From Serratia rubidaea (lineage in GTDB: Bacteria; Pseudomonadota; Gammaproteobacteria; Enterobacterales; Enterobacteriaceae): a DNA stretch of 64,000 bases. Below, piece by piece: positions 18,466 through 27,843 of the stretch; position 1 is the first letter of the stretch, and each line of letters starts with the position of its first letter. The stretch is taken from assembly GCA_901472405.1 (NCBI GenBank), contig LR590463.1:4278001-4342000 (forward strand), written 5' to 3'. Below the pieces are notes generated by a model. That model saw nothing but the letters and a program-made list of their open reading frames with translations, was not told where the DNA came from and did no database searches. The position numbers were made by a program, and so were the translations under genes.

Positions 18466-19371
18466 TCAGGCGGCGTAGTTATCCCGCACCCGCGCCACTT
18501 CATCGCTCGGCGTGACGCCAAAGAAACGCTTAAACTCGCGGCTGAACTGCGAGGCGCTTTCATAACCCACCCGCATCGCCGCCGTGCTGGCCTTCAGACC
18601 GTCGTGCAGCATCAGCAGCCGCGCCTTATGCAGACGGTAGGATTTCACGTACTGCAGCGGCGAGGTGTTGGTCACCGCCTTAAAATTATGGTGAAACGCC
18701 GACACGCTCATATTCACCTCGCTGGCCAGCGCCTCCACGCTCAGGCTCTCCGCATACTGCTTTTCAATACGCCGCAGTGCCCTGGCGATCTGGCTGAAGT
18801 GGGTATGGCGGCTGACCAGCTCCTGCAGCGACGCGCCGCTGCGGCCGCACAGCACGTAATAGAGAAGTTCACGCACGATCTGCGGCCCCAGCACCCGCGC
18901 ATCCAGCGGTTTTTCCATCACGTCCAGCAAACGCTCGGTGGCGCACAGCATCTCATCATTCTGCGACGCACAGTTGATGCCGCTGCTCTCGCCGTGCGGC
19001 GCCGTCAGATAGTTGTCGTCGCCGATATCGATCAGCAGATCCTGCAGCATCTGGGTATCAATCCGCACCGAAATCCCCACCAGCGGCTGCTCAGGGCTGG
19101 CGAAGGTTTCACACTCAAACGGCAGCGGCAGCGTCATCAGCAGATAGTTGCGCGGATCGTAGCGGAACACCTTACTGCCGCAGTAACCGACCTTGTGCCC
19201 CTGAAAAATAATCACAATGCTGGGATCGTACATCACCGGCTGGCGCGGGTAGTGCCGGTCGGCATACAGAATATCCACCTGCGGCACCGGCGACGACGTA
19301 AAGCCGTTGCCCACGGCAAAGCGCGCCGCCTGCTGCGCCATCCGGCGCCGAAGTTCGTCAATGTCGCTCAC
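18466..19371 (-). CDS. yqhC: AraC-family regulator YqhC
   Basis: YqhC activates yqhD and dkgA in response to reactive aldehydes in E. coli. The 301-residue product has an AraC_N (PF06719-like) sensor domain and a C-terminal double helix-turn-helix (SLSVEALASEVNMSVSAFHHNFK and AAMRVGYESASQFSREFKRFFG). It is divergent from the nitroreductase and yqhD genes, as expected for the activator of that block. Confidence 0.93.
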   Translation of the reverse strand: MSDIDELRRRMAQQAARFAVGNGFTSSPVPQVDILYADRHYPRQPVMYDPSIVIIFQGHKVGYCGSKVFRYDPRNYLLMTLPLPFECETFASPEQPLVGISVRIDTQMLQDLLIDIGDDNYLTAPHGESSGINCASQNDEMLCATERLLDVMEKPLDARVLGPQIVRELLYYVLCGRSGASLQELVSRHTHFSQIARALRRIEKQYAESLSVEALASEVNMSVSAFHHNFKAVTNTSPLQYVKSYRLHKARLLMLHDGLKASTAAMRVGYESASQFSREFKRFFGVTPSDEVARVRDNYAA

Positions 19372-19677
19372 GCTGCCTCCGATATGATGAGGAATAATAC
19401 GGTATAAAGCATAATAAAACGCCGCCCGTTCCTACAGCGTTTTGTAGAAATAGGCAAACATCAGGCAGGAATGTGCATTGTTAATACCGCTGCCTGTCAC
19501 TGACAATAGCCCCCACAAATTAGCGGGCGCCATCTTCCTTACAGCTTTAGGCAAGAGGCCGCTCCCGTCGTCAATCTGAAACGCTCCCCTCTGCCCAGCA
19601 ACCGTCGTTCCGTCCCTTCAGGGCGCGGCCGACGCCGTTTTGCCAACCGGAGCGGAGTTGGATAAGGCAGCCTGATC
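19372..19677. promoter_or_regulatory. Divergent control region yqhC / nitroreductase-yqhD
   Basis: These 306 bases hold the divergent promoters of yqhC and the nitroreductase-yqhD operon. YqhC is expected to bind here. I see no clear palindrome that I can assign to it and no small gene. Confidence 0.4.
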
Positions 19678-20418
19678 ATGAACCAGACCATTGACCTGCT
19701 GACGTCGCACCGCAGCGAGCGCAGCTATCTCGACCAGCCGATCGCCGATGAGGTGCTCGACAGTATTATCGCCGCCGCCCATCTGGCGCCGACCTCGGTC
19801 AACTCCCAGCAGGTTTCGCTGGTTGTCACCCGCGACCCCGTCCAGCGCGCGCGCATCGCCGAAATTGCCGGCGGCCAGGCGTGGATCGCCCAAGCGCCGG
19901 TGTTTATCACCGTGGTGCTGGATATGCACAAAACCCGGCTGGGCATCGCCATGGGCGGCCAGCAGCAAACGGCGCACCAGAGCATTGAGAGCCTGATTTC
20001 CGGCAGCACCGACGTCGGCATCGCGCTCGGCGCGCTGATGACCGCCGCCCGCTCGCACGGGCTGGGCATCGTGCCGATCGGCGGCATCCGTCGCGATCCT
20101 CAGGCGCTGATCGAGCTGCTGCAGCTGCCGGAACTGACCTTCCCGGTCGCCGGGCTGGTGATCGGCCATGTCGATCGGGGCGCGCAGCAGAAACCGCGCC
20201 TGCCGATCGGCAGCTTCCGCCATGAGGAGCGCTATCAGCGCGAAACCCTGCCGGACGCTATCAAGGCCTATAACCAGACGCTGAGCGACTACTGGCAGCA
20301 GACCGGCCGCGCGGACGGCGACGACTGGAGCCGCAACACCGCCAGCTATTACCAGCATATCTATTTCCCGAATGTGCTTCCGGCCATTCAGCAACAAGGC
20401 TTTAAACTGGACAAATAA
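19678..20418 (+). CDS. NfsA-like FMN nitroreductase
   Basis: A 246-residue oxygen-insensitive flavin nitroreductase of the NfsA/FRP type, which reduces nitroaromatics and quinones with NADPH. N-terminal SHRSERSY contacts FMN phosphate, followed by AAHLAPTSVNSQQVSLVV, and GIVPIGGIRRDP is the other FMN-binding region. It lies 3 bp before yqhD, so the two are one operon. E. coli lacks this gene here, which suggests it has joined the YqhC-controlled electrophile defence set. Its native substrate is unknown. Confidence 0.88.
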   Translation: MNQTIDLLTSHRSERSYLDQPIADEVLDSIIAAAHLAPTSVNSQQVSLVVTRDPVQRARIAEIAGGQAWIAQAPVFITVVLDMHKTRLGIAMGGQQQTAHQSIESLISGSTDVGIALGALMTAARSHGLGIVPIGGIRRDPQALIELLQLPELTFPVAGLVIGHVDRGAQQKPRLPIGSFRHEERYQRETLPDAIKAYNQTLSDYWQQTGRADGDDWSRNTASYYQHIYFPNVLPAIQQQGFKLDK

Positions 20419-20421
20419 ACC

Positions 20422-21585
20422 ATGCAAAACTTTATTCTCCATACCCCAACCAAAATTCTGTTCGGTAAAGATCAAATTGCCGAACTGGGCCAACAAATTC
20501 CGGCCGACGCCCGCATTCTGATTACCTACGGCGGCGGCAGCGTGAAGAAAAACGGCGTTCTGGATCAGGTGCACGCCGCGCTGCAGGGGCGCAGCGTCAG
20601 CGAGTTCGGCGGCATTGAGCCGAACCCGACCTTTGAAACGCTGATGAAGGCGGTCGACGTGGTGCGCGCCGAGAAGATTGACTTCCTGCTGGCGGTCGGC
20701 GGCGGTTCCGTGGTGGACGGCACCAAATTTATAGCCGCCGCGGCGGACTACAGCGCCTCCCCTGACGCCTGGCACATCATGCAGACCGTAGGCAGTGAAA
20801 TCACCCGCGCGGTGCCGATGGGCTGCGTACTGACCCTGCCGGCCACCGGTTCGGAATCCAACAGCGGCGCAGTGATCACCCGCAAAAGCAGCGGCGACAA
20901 GCAGCACTTCTTCTCGCCGCTGGTGCAGCCGCAGTTTGCCGTGCTGGATCCGCAGGTCACCTATTCGCTGCCGCCGCGCCAGATCGCCAACGGCGTGGTG
21001 GACGCCTTTGTGCACACGCTGGAGCAGTATCTGACCTACCCGGTCGACGCTAAAGTGCAGGACCGCTTCGCCGAAGGCCTGCTGCTGACGCTGCTGGAAG
21101 ACGGTCCGCGCGCGCTGGCGGAACCGGAAAACTATGCGGTGCGCGCCAACGTGATGTGGAGCGCCACCATGGCGCTGAACGGCCTGATCGGCGCCGGCGT
21201 GCCGCAGGACTGGGCGACCCATATGCTCGGCCACGAGCTGACGGCGATGCACGGCCTGGATCACGCGCAGACGCTGGCGATCGTTCTGCCGTCGCTGCTG
21301 CGGGAGAAAAAGGCGCAAAAACGCGACAAACTGCTGCAGTACGCCGAGCGCGTCTGGGAACTGCGCGACGGTGATGACGATCAGCGCATCGACGCCGCCA
21401 TTGCCGCCACCGCCGAGTTCTTCGAAAAAATGGGCGTGCCGACCCGGATGGCCGACTACCAGCTCGACGGCAGCAGCATCCCTGCCCTGCTGGAAAAGCT
21501 GCGTGAGCACGGCATGACCGCGCTGGGCGAGCATCAGGACATCACTCTCGAGGTCAGCGAGCGCATCTATCAGGCAGCGCGTTAA
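20422..21585 (+). CDS. yqhD: NADPH-dependent aldehyde/alcohol dehydrogenase YqhD
   Basis: YqhD is an iron-type (group III) alcohol dehydrogenase that reduces short and lipid-derived aldehydes with NADPH. The 387-residue product has GGGSVKKNG and AVGGGSVVDGTKF nucleotide-binding loops, PATGSESNSGAVI, and the metal ligands in DAFVHTLEQY and HMLGHELTAMHGLDHAQTLA. The length equals that of the E. coli enzyme. Confidence 0.96.
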   Translation: MQNFILHTPTKILFGKDQIAELGQQIPADARILITYGGGSVKKNGVLDQVHAALQGRSVSEFGGIEPNPTFETLMKAVDVVRAEKIDFLLAVGGGSVVDGTKFIAAAADYSASPDAWHIMQTVGSEITRAVPMGCVLTLPATGSESNSGAVITRKSSGDKQHFFSPLVQPQFAVLDPQVTYSLPPRQIANGVVDAFVHTLEQYLTYPVDAKVQDRFAEGLLLTLLEDGPRALAEPENYAVRANVMWSATMALNGLIGAGVPQDWATHMLGHELTAMHGLDHAQTLAIVLPSLLREKKAQKRDKLLQYAERVWELRDGDDDQRIDAAIAATAEFFEKMGVPTRMADYQLDGSSIPALLEKLREHGMTALGEHQDITLEVSERIYQAAR

Positions 21586-21974
21586 TCGCACGCCGCCAAT
21601 TTCCTGCTAGGCTTATAGGCCGGGCCGATCAATTTGCGGCGCCATAGGCGCCAGCCGTTGGCCGCCCGGCCTCACAATAACGTATTGCCTGCGCCCGGAC
21701 GTTCCGGGCGCTTTTCCCCGCGCCGACGGCGCCTCCGTCAGTTCTGTTTTCGCCATTTGGCTCATTTACCGGAGGAGACGCATGACAGCAGGTTCCGCAG
21801 GATCGCCGACGCACCGCTAACCTTCGGCACTCCTGACAGTCGCCAACGACCCCCGACGCCGTACCGCTGCGGCCAGCCTCACGCACTGCAACGTTAACCG
21901 CGCGGCAGGGTCTAAAATTAAAGCAAGCTTTCCGACGTGGTTAACGTCGGCAATCAGGTCAAAAGGAGATACGC
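21586..21974. other. Structured yqhD-dkgA intergenic region
   Basis: A long inverted repeat (GGCCGGGC near 21618, GCCCGGCC near 21664) encloses a hairpin GGCGCC-ATA-GGCGCC. It is followed by the intrinsic terminator at 21691-21715. After the terminator, GGAGGAG precedes an ATG at 21781 that opens a 12-codon frame ending at 21819. The rest, to dkgA, shows nothing recognisable. Confidence 0.45.
21691..21715 (+). terminator. Terminator downstream of yqhD
   Basis: Perfect 9-bp stem GCGCCCGGA / TCCGGGCGC with a CGT loop, followed by TTTT. It ends the nitroreductase-yqhD transcript or attenuates read-through into dkgA. Confidence 0.85.
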
Positions 21975-22796
21975 ATGACAACGCAACCCATCATCAAACT
22001 CCACGACGGTAATCTGATGCCGCAGTTGGGTCTCGGCGTTTGGCAGGCGAGCATTGAAGAGACAGCCAATGCCGTGGCGAAAGCCCTGGAGGTTGGTTAT
22101 CGCTCCATTGATACCGCTGCTATTTACAAAAACGAGGAAGGCGTCGGCAGTGCGCTGCAGTCAGCCTCGGTACCGCGCAGTGAACTGTTTGTCACCACTA
22201 AACTGTGGGATGACGATCAGGGTGACCCGCAGGCCGCGTTGGAGACCAGCCTGAAAAAACTGGGGCTGGACTATGTCGATCTGTACCTGATCCACTGGCC
22301 GCGGCCGGCGCAGGATCAGTATGTCGACGCCTGGCGCAGCCTGATCAAGCTGCGCGAACAGGGCCTGACGAAGAGCATCGGCGTCTGTAACTTCAATATC
22401 CCGCACCTGCAGCGCCTGCAGGATGAAACCGGCGTCACGCCGGTGATCAACCAGGTCGAGCTGCATCCGCTGCTGCAGCAGCGCCAGCTGCACGCCTGGA
22501 ACGCCATGCATCACATCGCCACCGAATCCTGGAGCCCGCTGGCGCAGGGCGGCGAAGGCGTGTTCGACCAGGCGGTGATCAAGCATCTGGCGGAAAAATA
22601 TGAGAAAACCCCGGCGCAGATCGTGGTGCGCTGGCACCTGGATAACGGCCTGGTGGTGATTCCGAAATCCGTCACGCCGTCGCGCATCCGCGAAAACTTT
22701 GCGGTGTTCGACTTTAAGCTGGATAAGGATGAGCTGGGCCAGATTGCCAAACTGGACAGCGGCAAGCGTCTGGGGCCGGATCCCGCCGCCCGCTGA
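21975..22796 (+). CDS. dkgA: 2,5-diketo-D-gluconate reductase A / methylglyoxal reductase
   Basis: An aldo-keto reductase of 273 residues that reduces methylglyoxal, beta-keto esters and 2,5-diketo-gluconate with NADPH. The family tetrad is visible: Asp and Tyr in RSIDTAAIYKNE, Lys in FVTTKLWD and His in YLIHWPRP. The cofactor motif IPKSVTPSRIREN is present. AAAAGGAG precedes the ATG. It belongs to the YqhC regulon in E. coli; here 389 bp and a terminator separate it from yqhD, so it probably has its own promoter. Confidence 0.94.
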   Translation: MTTQPIIKLHDGNLMPQLGLGVWQASIEETANAVAKALEVGYRSIDTAAIYKNEEGVGSALQSASVPRSELFVTTKLWDDDQGDPQAALETSLKKLGLDYVDLYLIHWPRPAQDQYVDAWRSLIKLREQGLTKSIGVCNFNIPHLQRLQDETGVTPVINQVELHPLLQQRQLHAWNAMHHIATESWSPLAQGGEGVFDQAVIKHLAEKYEKTPAQIVVRWHLDNGLVVIPKSVTPSRIRENFAVFDFKLDKDELGQIAKLDSGKRLGPDPAAR

Positions 22797-22810
22797 ACCT
22801 CTCCCTCCCC

Positions 22811-22834
22811 GGCCCGCCGCGCGCGGGCCTTTTT
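22811..22834 (+). terminator. Terminator of dkgA
   Basis: Stem GGCCCGC / GCGGGCC with a CGCGC loop and a T5 tract, 14 bp after the dkgA stop. Confidence 0.9.
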
Positions 22835-22936
22835 CCACCCCGTGCGCGCCGTAGCGCTTTTGGTCAAAATCTTTGCCTGCCCGCCGGCGATGATGGCACT
22901 ATCAATGCCTGAAACCTTCCCATCGCACGGAGCACT

Positions 22937-23539
22937 ATGAAATTTTCGATCGCCGCCTGCTCGCGCCTGGCCATCCCGCTGGCGCTACTGATCCTCGCCG
23001 GCTGTTCCAGCAAGCACAAATCCGTCAGCTACGACCGCCACAGCTTTGATAGCGCCATCGCCGACGCCGCCGACGAGTATGACGTCGACGCCAAACTGAT
23101 CGCCGCGATGATTCAGGTAGAGTCCGGCTTTAACCCGGCGGCGGTCAGCCGCTCCAACGCCGTCGGCCTGATGCAGCTGAAGGCCTCCACCGCCGGCTGC
23201 GACGCCTACCAGTTTAAGGGGAAAAGCGGCTGCCCGGACGATGACGACCTGCTCGACCCACAGACCAATATCGATCTGGGCGCCGCCTACCTGGCTTCGC
23301 TGCAGCGGCAGCTGCGGGGGATTGATAACCCGGTGACGCTGCGCTACGCCACCGAAGTGGCCTACGTCAACGGCGCCGGCGCGCTGCTGCGCACCTTTTC
23401 CGCCAACCGCCGTCAGGCGGTCAGCATGATTAACAGCCTGTCTCCCGAGGCGTTCTGGTGGCACGTGCGCCAGCATCATCCGTCGGCGCAGGCGCCGCGC
23501 TACCTGGCGAAGGTGGAAGCGGCCTACGCCCGGCTGTAA
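22937..23539 (+). CDS. MltE/EmtA-like lytic transglycosylase lipoprotein
   Basis: A 200-residue outer-membrane lipoprotein with lipobox LAGC at Cys23. It carries an SLT domain whose catalytic Glu62 lies in IQVESGFNP. The SLT signature AVGLMQLKAST and the C-terminal NGAGALLRTFS ... APRYLAKVE segments match E. coli MltE (endo-type transglycosylase, EmtA), which cuts peptidoglycan glycan chains. E. coli carries emtA elsewhere, so this may be the ortholog relocated or a paralogue. It stands alone between terminators. Confidence 0.85.
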   Translation: MKFSIAACSRLAIPLALLILAGCSSKHKSVSYDRHSFDSAIADAADEYDVDAKLIAAMIQVESGFNPAAVSRSNAVGLMQLKASTAGCDAYQFKGKSGCPDDDDLLDPQTNIDLGAAYLASLQRQLRGIDNPVTLRYATEVAYVNGAGALLRTFSANRRQAVSMINSLSPEAFWWHVRQHHPSAQAPRYLAKVEAAYARL

Positions 23540-23552
23540 TACGGCGAAAAAA

Positions 23553-23577
23553 ATGCCGGTCAGTCGCTGACCGGCAT
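23553..23577 (-). terminator. Terminator of ygiQ
   Basis: An 11-bp stem ATGCCGGTCAG / CTGACCGGCAT, read on the minus strand, is followed by TTTTTTT. It ends ygiQ and can also limit read-through from the transglycosylase gene. Confidence 0.85.
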
Positions 23578-23600
23578 CATTAGCCTGCTCCGAGCAGCGG

Positions 23601-25778
23601 TTACGCCTTGCCTTTGGCGCCAGCGCTGCGGATCGGCTTGCGCGGCGGCTTATTGGACGGTGAGCGCTGGCGCTGAATATCGCTGTGCTTGGTCAGCGCC
23701 GGACGCGTACGACGCTGCAGGCGTTTGCTCTCGCGCTGCTCGTCAATGCTCGGCGCCGGCACCAGACAGTCGCGGCGGCTGCCGATCAGGTGCTTCAGAC
23801 CCATCTCTTCCAACGCGCCGCGGATCAGCGGCCAGTTGGCCGGATCGTGATAGCGCAGCAGAGCCTTGTGCAGGCGGCGCTGGCGATCGCCGCGCGGGAT
23901 AAACACCTCTTCCGACTTATAGCCCACCTTGCCCAGCGGGTTCTTACCGCTGTAATACATGGTGGTGGAGTTCGCCATCGGCGACGGATAGAAGTTCTGC
24001 ACCTGATCGAGACGGAAGCGATTTTTCTTCAGCCACAGCGCCAGATTGACCATATCCTCGTCCTGCGTGCCGGGATGCGAGGAGATAAAGTACGGGATCA
24101 GGTACTGCTCTTTGCCGGCCTGCTTGGAGTAGTGGTCGAACAGCTGTTTGAAACGATCGTAGCTGCCCATGCCCGGCTTCATCATCTTCGACAGCGGCCC
24201 GCTTTCGGTATGCTCCGGCGCAATCTTCAGATAGCCGCCCACGTGGTGGCTGGCCAGCTCTTTGATATAGCGCGGATCTTCCACCGCCAGATCGTAACGC
24301 ACCCCGGAGGCGATCAGGATCTTCTTCACCCCTGCCAATTCACGCGCGCGGCGGTACAGCTTGATGGTCGGCTCGTGGTTGGTATCCATATAGGTGCAGA
24401 TTTCCGGATACACGCAGGAGGCGCGGCGGCAGGTCTGCTCGGCGCGCGGGTTGGTGCAGCGCAGCATATACATATTGGCGGTCGGGCCGCCCAGATCGGA
24501 GATCACGCCGGTAAAGCCCGGCACCTTGTCGCGAATCTCTTCAATTTCGCGAATGATCGAATCTTCGGAACGGCTCTGGATAATGCGCCCTTCGTGCTCG
24601 GTGATCGAGCAGAACGAACAGCCGCCGTAGCAGCCGCGCATGATATTGACCGAGAAACGGATCATATCGTAAGCCGGAATGCGCGCCTCGCCGTAGGACG
24701 GGTGCGGCACCCGCTGGTACGGCAGCGCGAACACGCTGTCCATCTCTTCGGTTTTCAGCGGGATCGCCGGCGGGTTGATCCACACGTAGCGGTCGCCGTG
24801 CTTCTGCATCAGGGCGCGGGCGCAGCCCGGGTTGGTTTCATGGTGCAAAATACGCGAAGCGTGGGCGTACAGCACTTTATCCGCCTTGACCTTCTCAAAG
24901 GACGGCAGCAGCACATAGGTTTTTTCCCACGGCTTCGGCTTGGCGGCGCGCACGGTGACCGGCTTGGCTTCCGGCTCCGGCTGGGCGCCGTCGGCGCAGG
25001 GCAGGTCTTCGCCGTAAGGGTTGGGAATCGGCTCAATGCGCCCCGGCTTATCCAGACGGGTGGAATCCACCCCGCTCCAGCCCGGCAGCGGCGCCTTGCG
25101 CATCACCGCGGTGTTGCGGATATCATGGATATCAGCGATCTTCTCGCCGGCGGCCAGGCGGTGCGCCACCTCCACCAGCGGACGCTCACCGTTGCCGTAG
25201 ATCAGCATATCGGCCTTGGAGTCCACCAGCACCGAGCGGCGCACGGTATCCGACCAGTAATCATAGTGGGCGATGCGGCGCAGGCTGGCTTCGATGCCGC
25301 CGAGCACAATCGGCACGTCCTTGTAGGCTTCCTTACAGCGCTGGGTATACACCAGCGTGGCGCGATCGGGACGCTTGCCGCCGACGTTGCCCGGCGTGTA
25401 GGCGTCGTCGTGACGCAGTTTACGGTCGGCGGTATAGCGGTTGATCATCGAATCCATATTGCCGGCGGTAATGCCGAAAAACAGGTTCGGTTTGCCAAGG
25501 CGCATAAAGTCGTCTTTATTGCTCCAGTCCGGCTGGGCAATAATGCCGACGCGGAACCCCTGCGCTTCCAGCATGCGGCCGATAATCGCCATGCCGAAGC
25601 TGGGGTGGTCGACGTAAGCGTCGCCGCTGACAATAATTACATCGCAGCTGTCCCAGCCCAGTTGATCCATCTCTTCGCGCGACATCGGCAAAAACGGCGC
25701 GGTGCCGTAACATTCGGCCCAGTAAGGCTTATAGGAAAACAGTTCGCGATCCGGTTGGATCAGGCTGGTGGTGCTCAT
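23601..25778 (-). CDS. ygiQ: YgiQ family radical SAM protein
   Basis: A 725-residue radical SAM protein (UPF0313). It has an N-terminal cobalamin-binding-like domain ([16 protein letters not shown]) and the 4Fe-4S cluster motif CYGGCSFCS in the middle. The C-terminal domain is Lys/Arg-rich and probably RNA-binding or disordered. No reaction is firmly established for the family. Gene order ygiQ-ftsP-plsC-parC matches E. coli apart from the insertion at 25.9-30.6 kb. Confidence 0.93.
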   Translation of the reverse strand: MSTTSLIQPDRELFSYKPYWAECYGTAPFLPMSREEMDQLGWDSCDVIIVSGDAYVDHPSFGMAIIGRMLEAQGFRVGIIAQPDWSNKDDFMRLGKPNLFFGITAGNMDSMINRYTADRKLRHDDAYTPGNVGGKRPDRATLVYTQRCKEAYKDVPIVLGGIEASLRRIAHYDYWSDTVRRSVLVDSKADMLIYGNGERPLVEVAHRLAAGEKIADIHDIRNTAVMRKAPLPGWSGVDSTRLDKPGRIEPIPNPYGEDLPCADGAQPEPEAKPVTVRAAKPKPWEKTYVLLPSFEKVKADKVLYAHASRILHHETNPGCARALMQKHGDRYVWINPPAIPLKTEEMDSVFALPYQRVPHPSYGEARIPAYDMIRFSVNIMRGCYGGCSFCSITEHEGRIIQSRSEDSIIREIEEIRDKVPGFTGVISDLGGPTANMYMLRCTNPRAEQTCRRASCVYPEICTYMDTNHEPTIKLYRRARELAGVKKILIASGVRYDLAVEDPRYIKELASHHVGGYLKIAPEHTESGPLSKMMKPGMGSYDRFKQLFDHYSKQAGKEQYLIPYFISSHPGTQDEDMVNLALWLKKNRFRLDQVQNFYPSPMANSTTMYYSGKNPLGKVGYKSEEVFIPRGDRQRRLHKALLRYHDPANWPLIRGALEEMGLKHLIGSRRDCLVPAPSIDEQRESKRLQRRTRPALTKHSDIQRQRSPSNKPPRKPIRSAGAKGKA

Positions 25779-25872
25779 TCGACAGTGCTCTTTTGCAGGT
25801 TAATTAATCGCCGGGCGGCGATTATACGCACTATCGGCAAAAAGAGCAGGGTTATTTCTGCGCGCCGGCCCG

Positions 25873-26610
25873 CTAACTGCTGACTTCAAACTCGTACACG
25901 TCGCTGCGGCACAGCACTTCGCTGACCTCCAGCACCTCTCCCTGCGCGTTGCGGCTGGTCTGCGTCACCTGCAGCAGCGGCGCGCCGCTGGCAACGTTAA
26001 GCAGCCCGGCGATGTCATCGCTGCAGGCGATCGCCTTCAGCAGGAAGTGCTTCCCTTCCGGTACGATGCCGCGCTCGCGCCACAGCGCGTAGAGCGAATG
26101 CTCCAGCCGCTCGGGGTCGGGCAGAAAACGCGGCGGGATGTAGGTGGTTTCCAGCGAGACCGGGTTGCCGTCCACCAGCCGCAGACGGCGCAGCTTCACC
26201 GCCGGCTCATACTCGGCCAGATTTAACGCCTGCGCAATCTCCGGCGGCGGCGTTACGCGGGTACGCAGCAGCCACTGATTGCTGGCGGCGCCGCCGCTGC
26301 GCGTCACCTGGGCGGTAAAGCCCTGCTCCTGCGACAGCGAATAATCCATATATACCGCCACCCGGGTGCCCACGCCCTGCTGGCGTGAAATCAACGCCTT
26401 CTCTTCCAACAGTTTCAATGCCTTGCTGACGGTCACCCGCGACACCGCCAGCTGTTCGGCCAGCACGCGTTCAGGCGGCAGAAAATCGCCGGCGGCCAGC
26501 ACCCGCTGTTTGATCGCCGTCTCCAGCGTGGCCGCCAACTGCATATAGCGCGGTGCGGCAACCGCCTGCGTCAGCTGCTGACGCAGCCACACATTAAAAT
26601 CACTCATCAA
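25873..26610 (-). CDS. GntR/HutC-family regulator (YegW-like)
   Basis: A 245-residue regulator with an N-terminal winged helix (LAEQLAVSRVTVSKALKLLEEKALI) and a C-terminal UTRA ligand domain (TTYIPPRFLPDPE, ending in VLCRSDVYEFEVSS). It is divergent from the ADP-ribosylglycohydrolase-permease-kinase operon. In E. coli a GntR gene, yegW, adjoins yegU and yegV in the same way, so it is likely the local regulator. The repeated motif at 26700-26766 is the obvious candidate operator. The ligand is unknown. Confidence 0.85.
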   Translation of the reverse strand: MMSDFNVWLRQQLTQAVAAPRYMQLAATLETAIKQRVLAAGDFLPPERVLAEQLAVSRVTVSKALKLLEEKALISRQQGVGTRVAVYMDYSLSQEQGFTAQVTRSGGAASNQWLLRTRVTPPPEIAQALNLAEYEPAVKLRRLRLVDGNPVSLETTYIPPRFLPDPERLEHSLYALWRERGIVPEGKHFLLKAIACSDDIAGLLNVASGAPLLQVTQTSRNAQGEVLEVSEVLCRSDVYEFEVSS

Positions 26611-26699
26611 ACTGCTCTCTCAATATCGGCGCCCTCTCTGGCGATTGCTTTTATCATATTTTACTGCCGCAGCAGGAGGTTTGTGCCGAGAGTTGTGCA

Positions 26700-26766
26700 A
26701 TGGATCTAGATTGGCATCACATTTTTGCCGTAATGGACTTTCATTGGATCCATTTTGCCATTATGG
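26700..26766. promoter_or_regulatory. Direct-repeat operator candidate, yegW-yegU intergenic
   Basis: ATGGA-N5-ATTGG occurs at 26700-26714 and again at 26733-26747. Each copy is followed by a TTTTGCC-N3-ATGG segment, TTTTGCCGTAATGG and TTTTGCCATTATGG. The 33-bp spacing is about three DNA turns, placing the copies on the same face. It lies in the divergent promoter region. Confidence 0.55.
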
Positions 26767-26817
26767 TGGTACCGTTGACGTGTTTAATTCAACATGCACC
26801 AACACCAGGGAATACCC

Positions 26818-27834
26818 ATGACAATAAGAAAAAATCCTCACCTCGCCATTCTTGGCGCGCTGTATGGCCAAGCTGCCGGCGATGCGATGGGGATGCCGTC
26901 GGAACTGTGGCCGCTACGGCAGGTACGCGATTATTTTGGTTGGATCGATCGCTTTCTGCCAGGCCCGGATGAGAATATTGCCGCGACGGGTTTTGTCGCC
27001 GGCGAATACACCGACGACACGCAGCAGGCAGTAGCGCTGATGGAGGCGCTACTCGCCGCTCACGGCAAGGTGGAACCCGAACGCATCGCCCACCACATCA
27101 TGCTGTGGGCAGAACAGGTCGACGCCTTCAATAAAAACATTCTCGGCCCCACCTCCAAAGCCGCGCTGTACGCCATCCGCGCCGGCAAACCCATCGCGGA
27201 AATCACCGCCAACGGCGTAACCAACGGCGCCGCCATGCGCATCGCACCGCTGGGATGTCTGTTATCCACCAATGATTTAGGCTACTTTATGGATGCCGTG
27301 CGTCTGGCCTGTAGCCCGACGCATAAATCTGATATCGCCGTGGCCGGCGCCTTCGCGATTGCCTGGGCGGTCAGCCGCGCCATCGACGGCGACGACTGGC
27401 GCGCGATTAAACAGGCGCTGCCGCCGCGGGTGGAACAGATGCAGCAACAGCAGATCACCACCTTCAGCCCGTCGCTGAGCCGCCGCATTCAATGGGCGCT
27501 GGACGTGGCAGAACGCGTGCGCCCGCTGACGGACAGCGAGGCGCTGGCCGAGCTTTACCACACCGTCGGCGCCGGCATGGACACCATTGAGTCCATTCCC
27601 TGCGCGCTGGCGCTGGTCGAGCTGGCGGATGGCGATCCGGTGCGTTGTGCGCTGCTGGCCGCCAACCTTGGCGGCGATACCGACACCATCGGCGCGATGG
27701 CGACGGCAATCTGCGGCGCGCTGCGCGGCATTGAAGCATTTCCGGCGCAATGGATTGAAACACTGAACCAGGCGAATCAGATTGATTTTCAACCATATGC
27801 AGCGGCTCTGGAGGCGCTGCGCAACCAAGGGTAA
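26818..27834 (+). CDS. ADP-ribosylglycohydrolase-family hydrolase (YegU-like)
   Basis: A 338-residue protein of the ARH fold, which hydrolyses alpha-N-glycosidic bonds to ribose using two magnesium ions. The metal-binding motifs are intact: EYTDDTQQAVAL near residue 62 and GGDTDTIGAMATAI near residue 285. ATG 26818 is chosen over the in-frame ATG at 26794 because AGGGA lies 8 bases upstream. It is the first gene of a three-gene operon with an NCS1 permease and a PfkB kinase. The likely role is cleavage of an imported ribosylated compound, not protein de-ADP-ribosylation; this is inference from context. Confidence 0.85.
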   Translation: MTIRKNPHLAILGALYGQAAGDAMGMPSELWPLRQVRDYFGWIDRFLPGPDENIAATGFVAGEYTDDTQQAVALMEALLAAHGKVEPERIAHHIMLWAEQVDAFNKNILGPTSKAALYAIRAGKPIAEITANGVTNGAAMRIAPLGCLLSTNDLGYFMDAVRLACSPTHKSDIAVAGAFAIAWAVSRAIDGDDWRAIKQALPPRVEQMQQQQITTFSPSLSRRIQWALDVAERVRPLTDSEALAELYHTVGAGMDTIESIPCALALVELADGDPVRCALLAANLGGDTDTIGAMATAICGALRGIEAFPAQWIETLNQANQIDFQPYAAALEALRNQG

Positions 27835-27843
27835 ATCTGCAGC

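Noticed and set aside
19618..21591. A 657-codon open frame on the minus strand
   Set aside because: It lies opposite the nitroreductase and yqhD, both clear family members. Its composition (Arg, His, Gln, Ala rich, no motif) is that of an antisense shadow in GC-rich DNA.
23685..25883. A 732-codon open frame on the plus strand
   Set aside because: It is entirely antisense to ygiQ, has no ribosome binding site of note and no recognisable domain. Long shadows are common opposite GC-rich genes.
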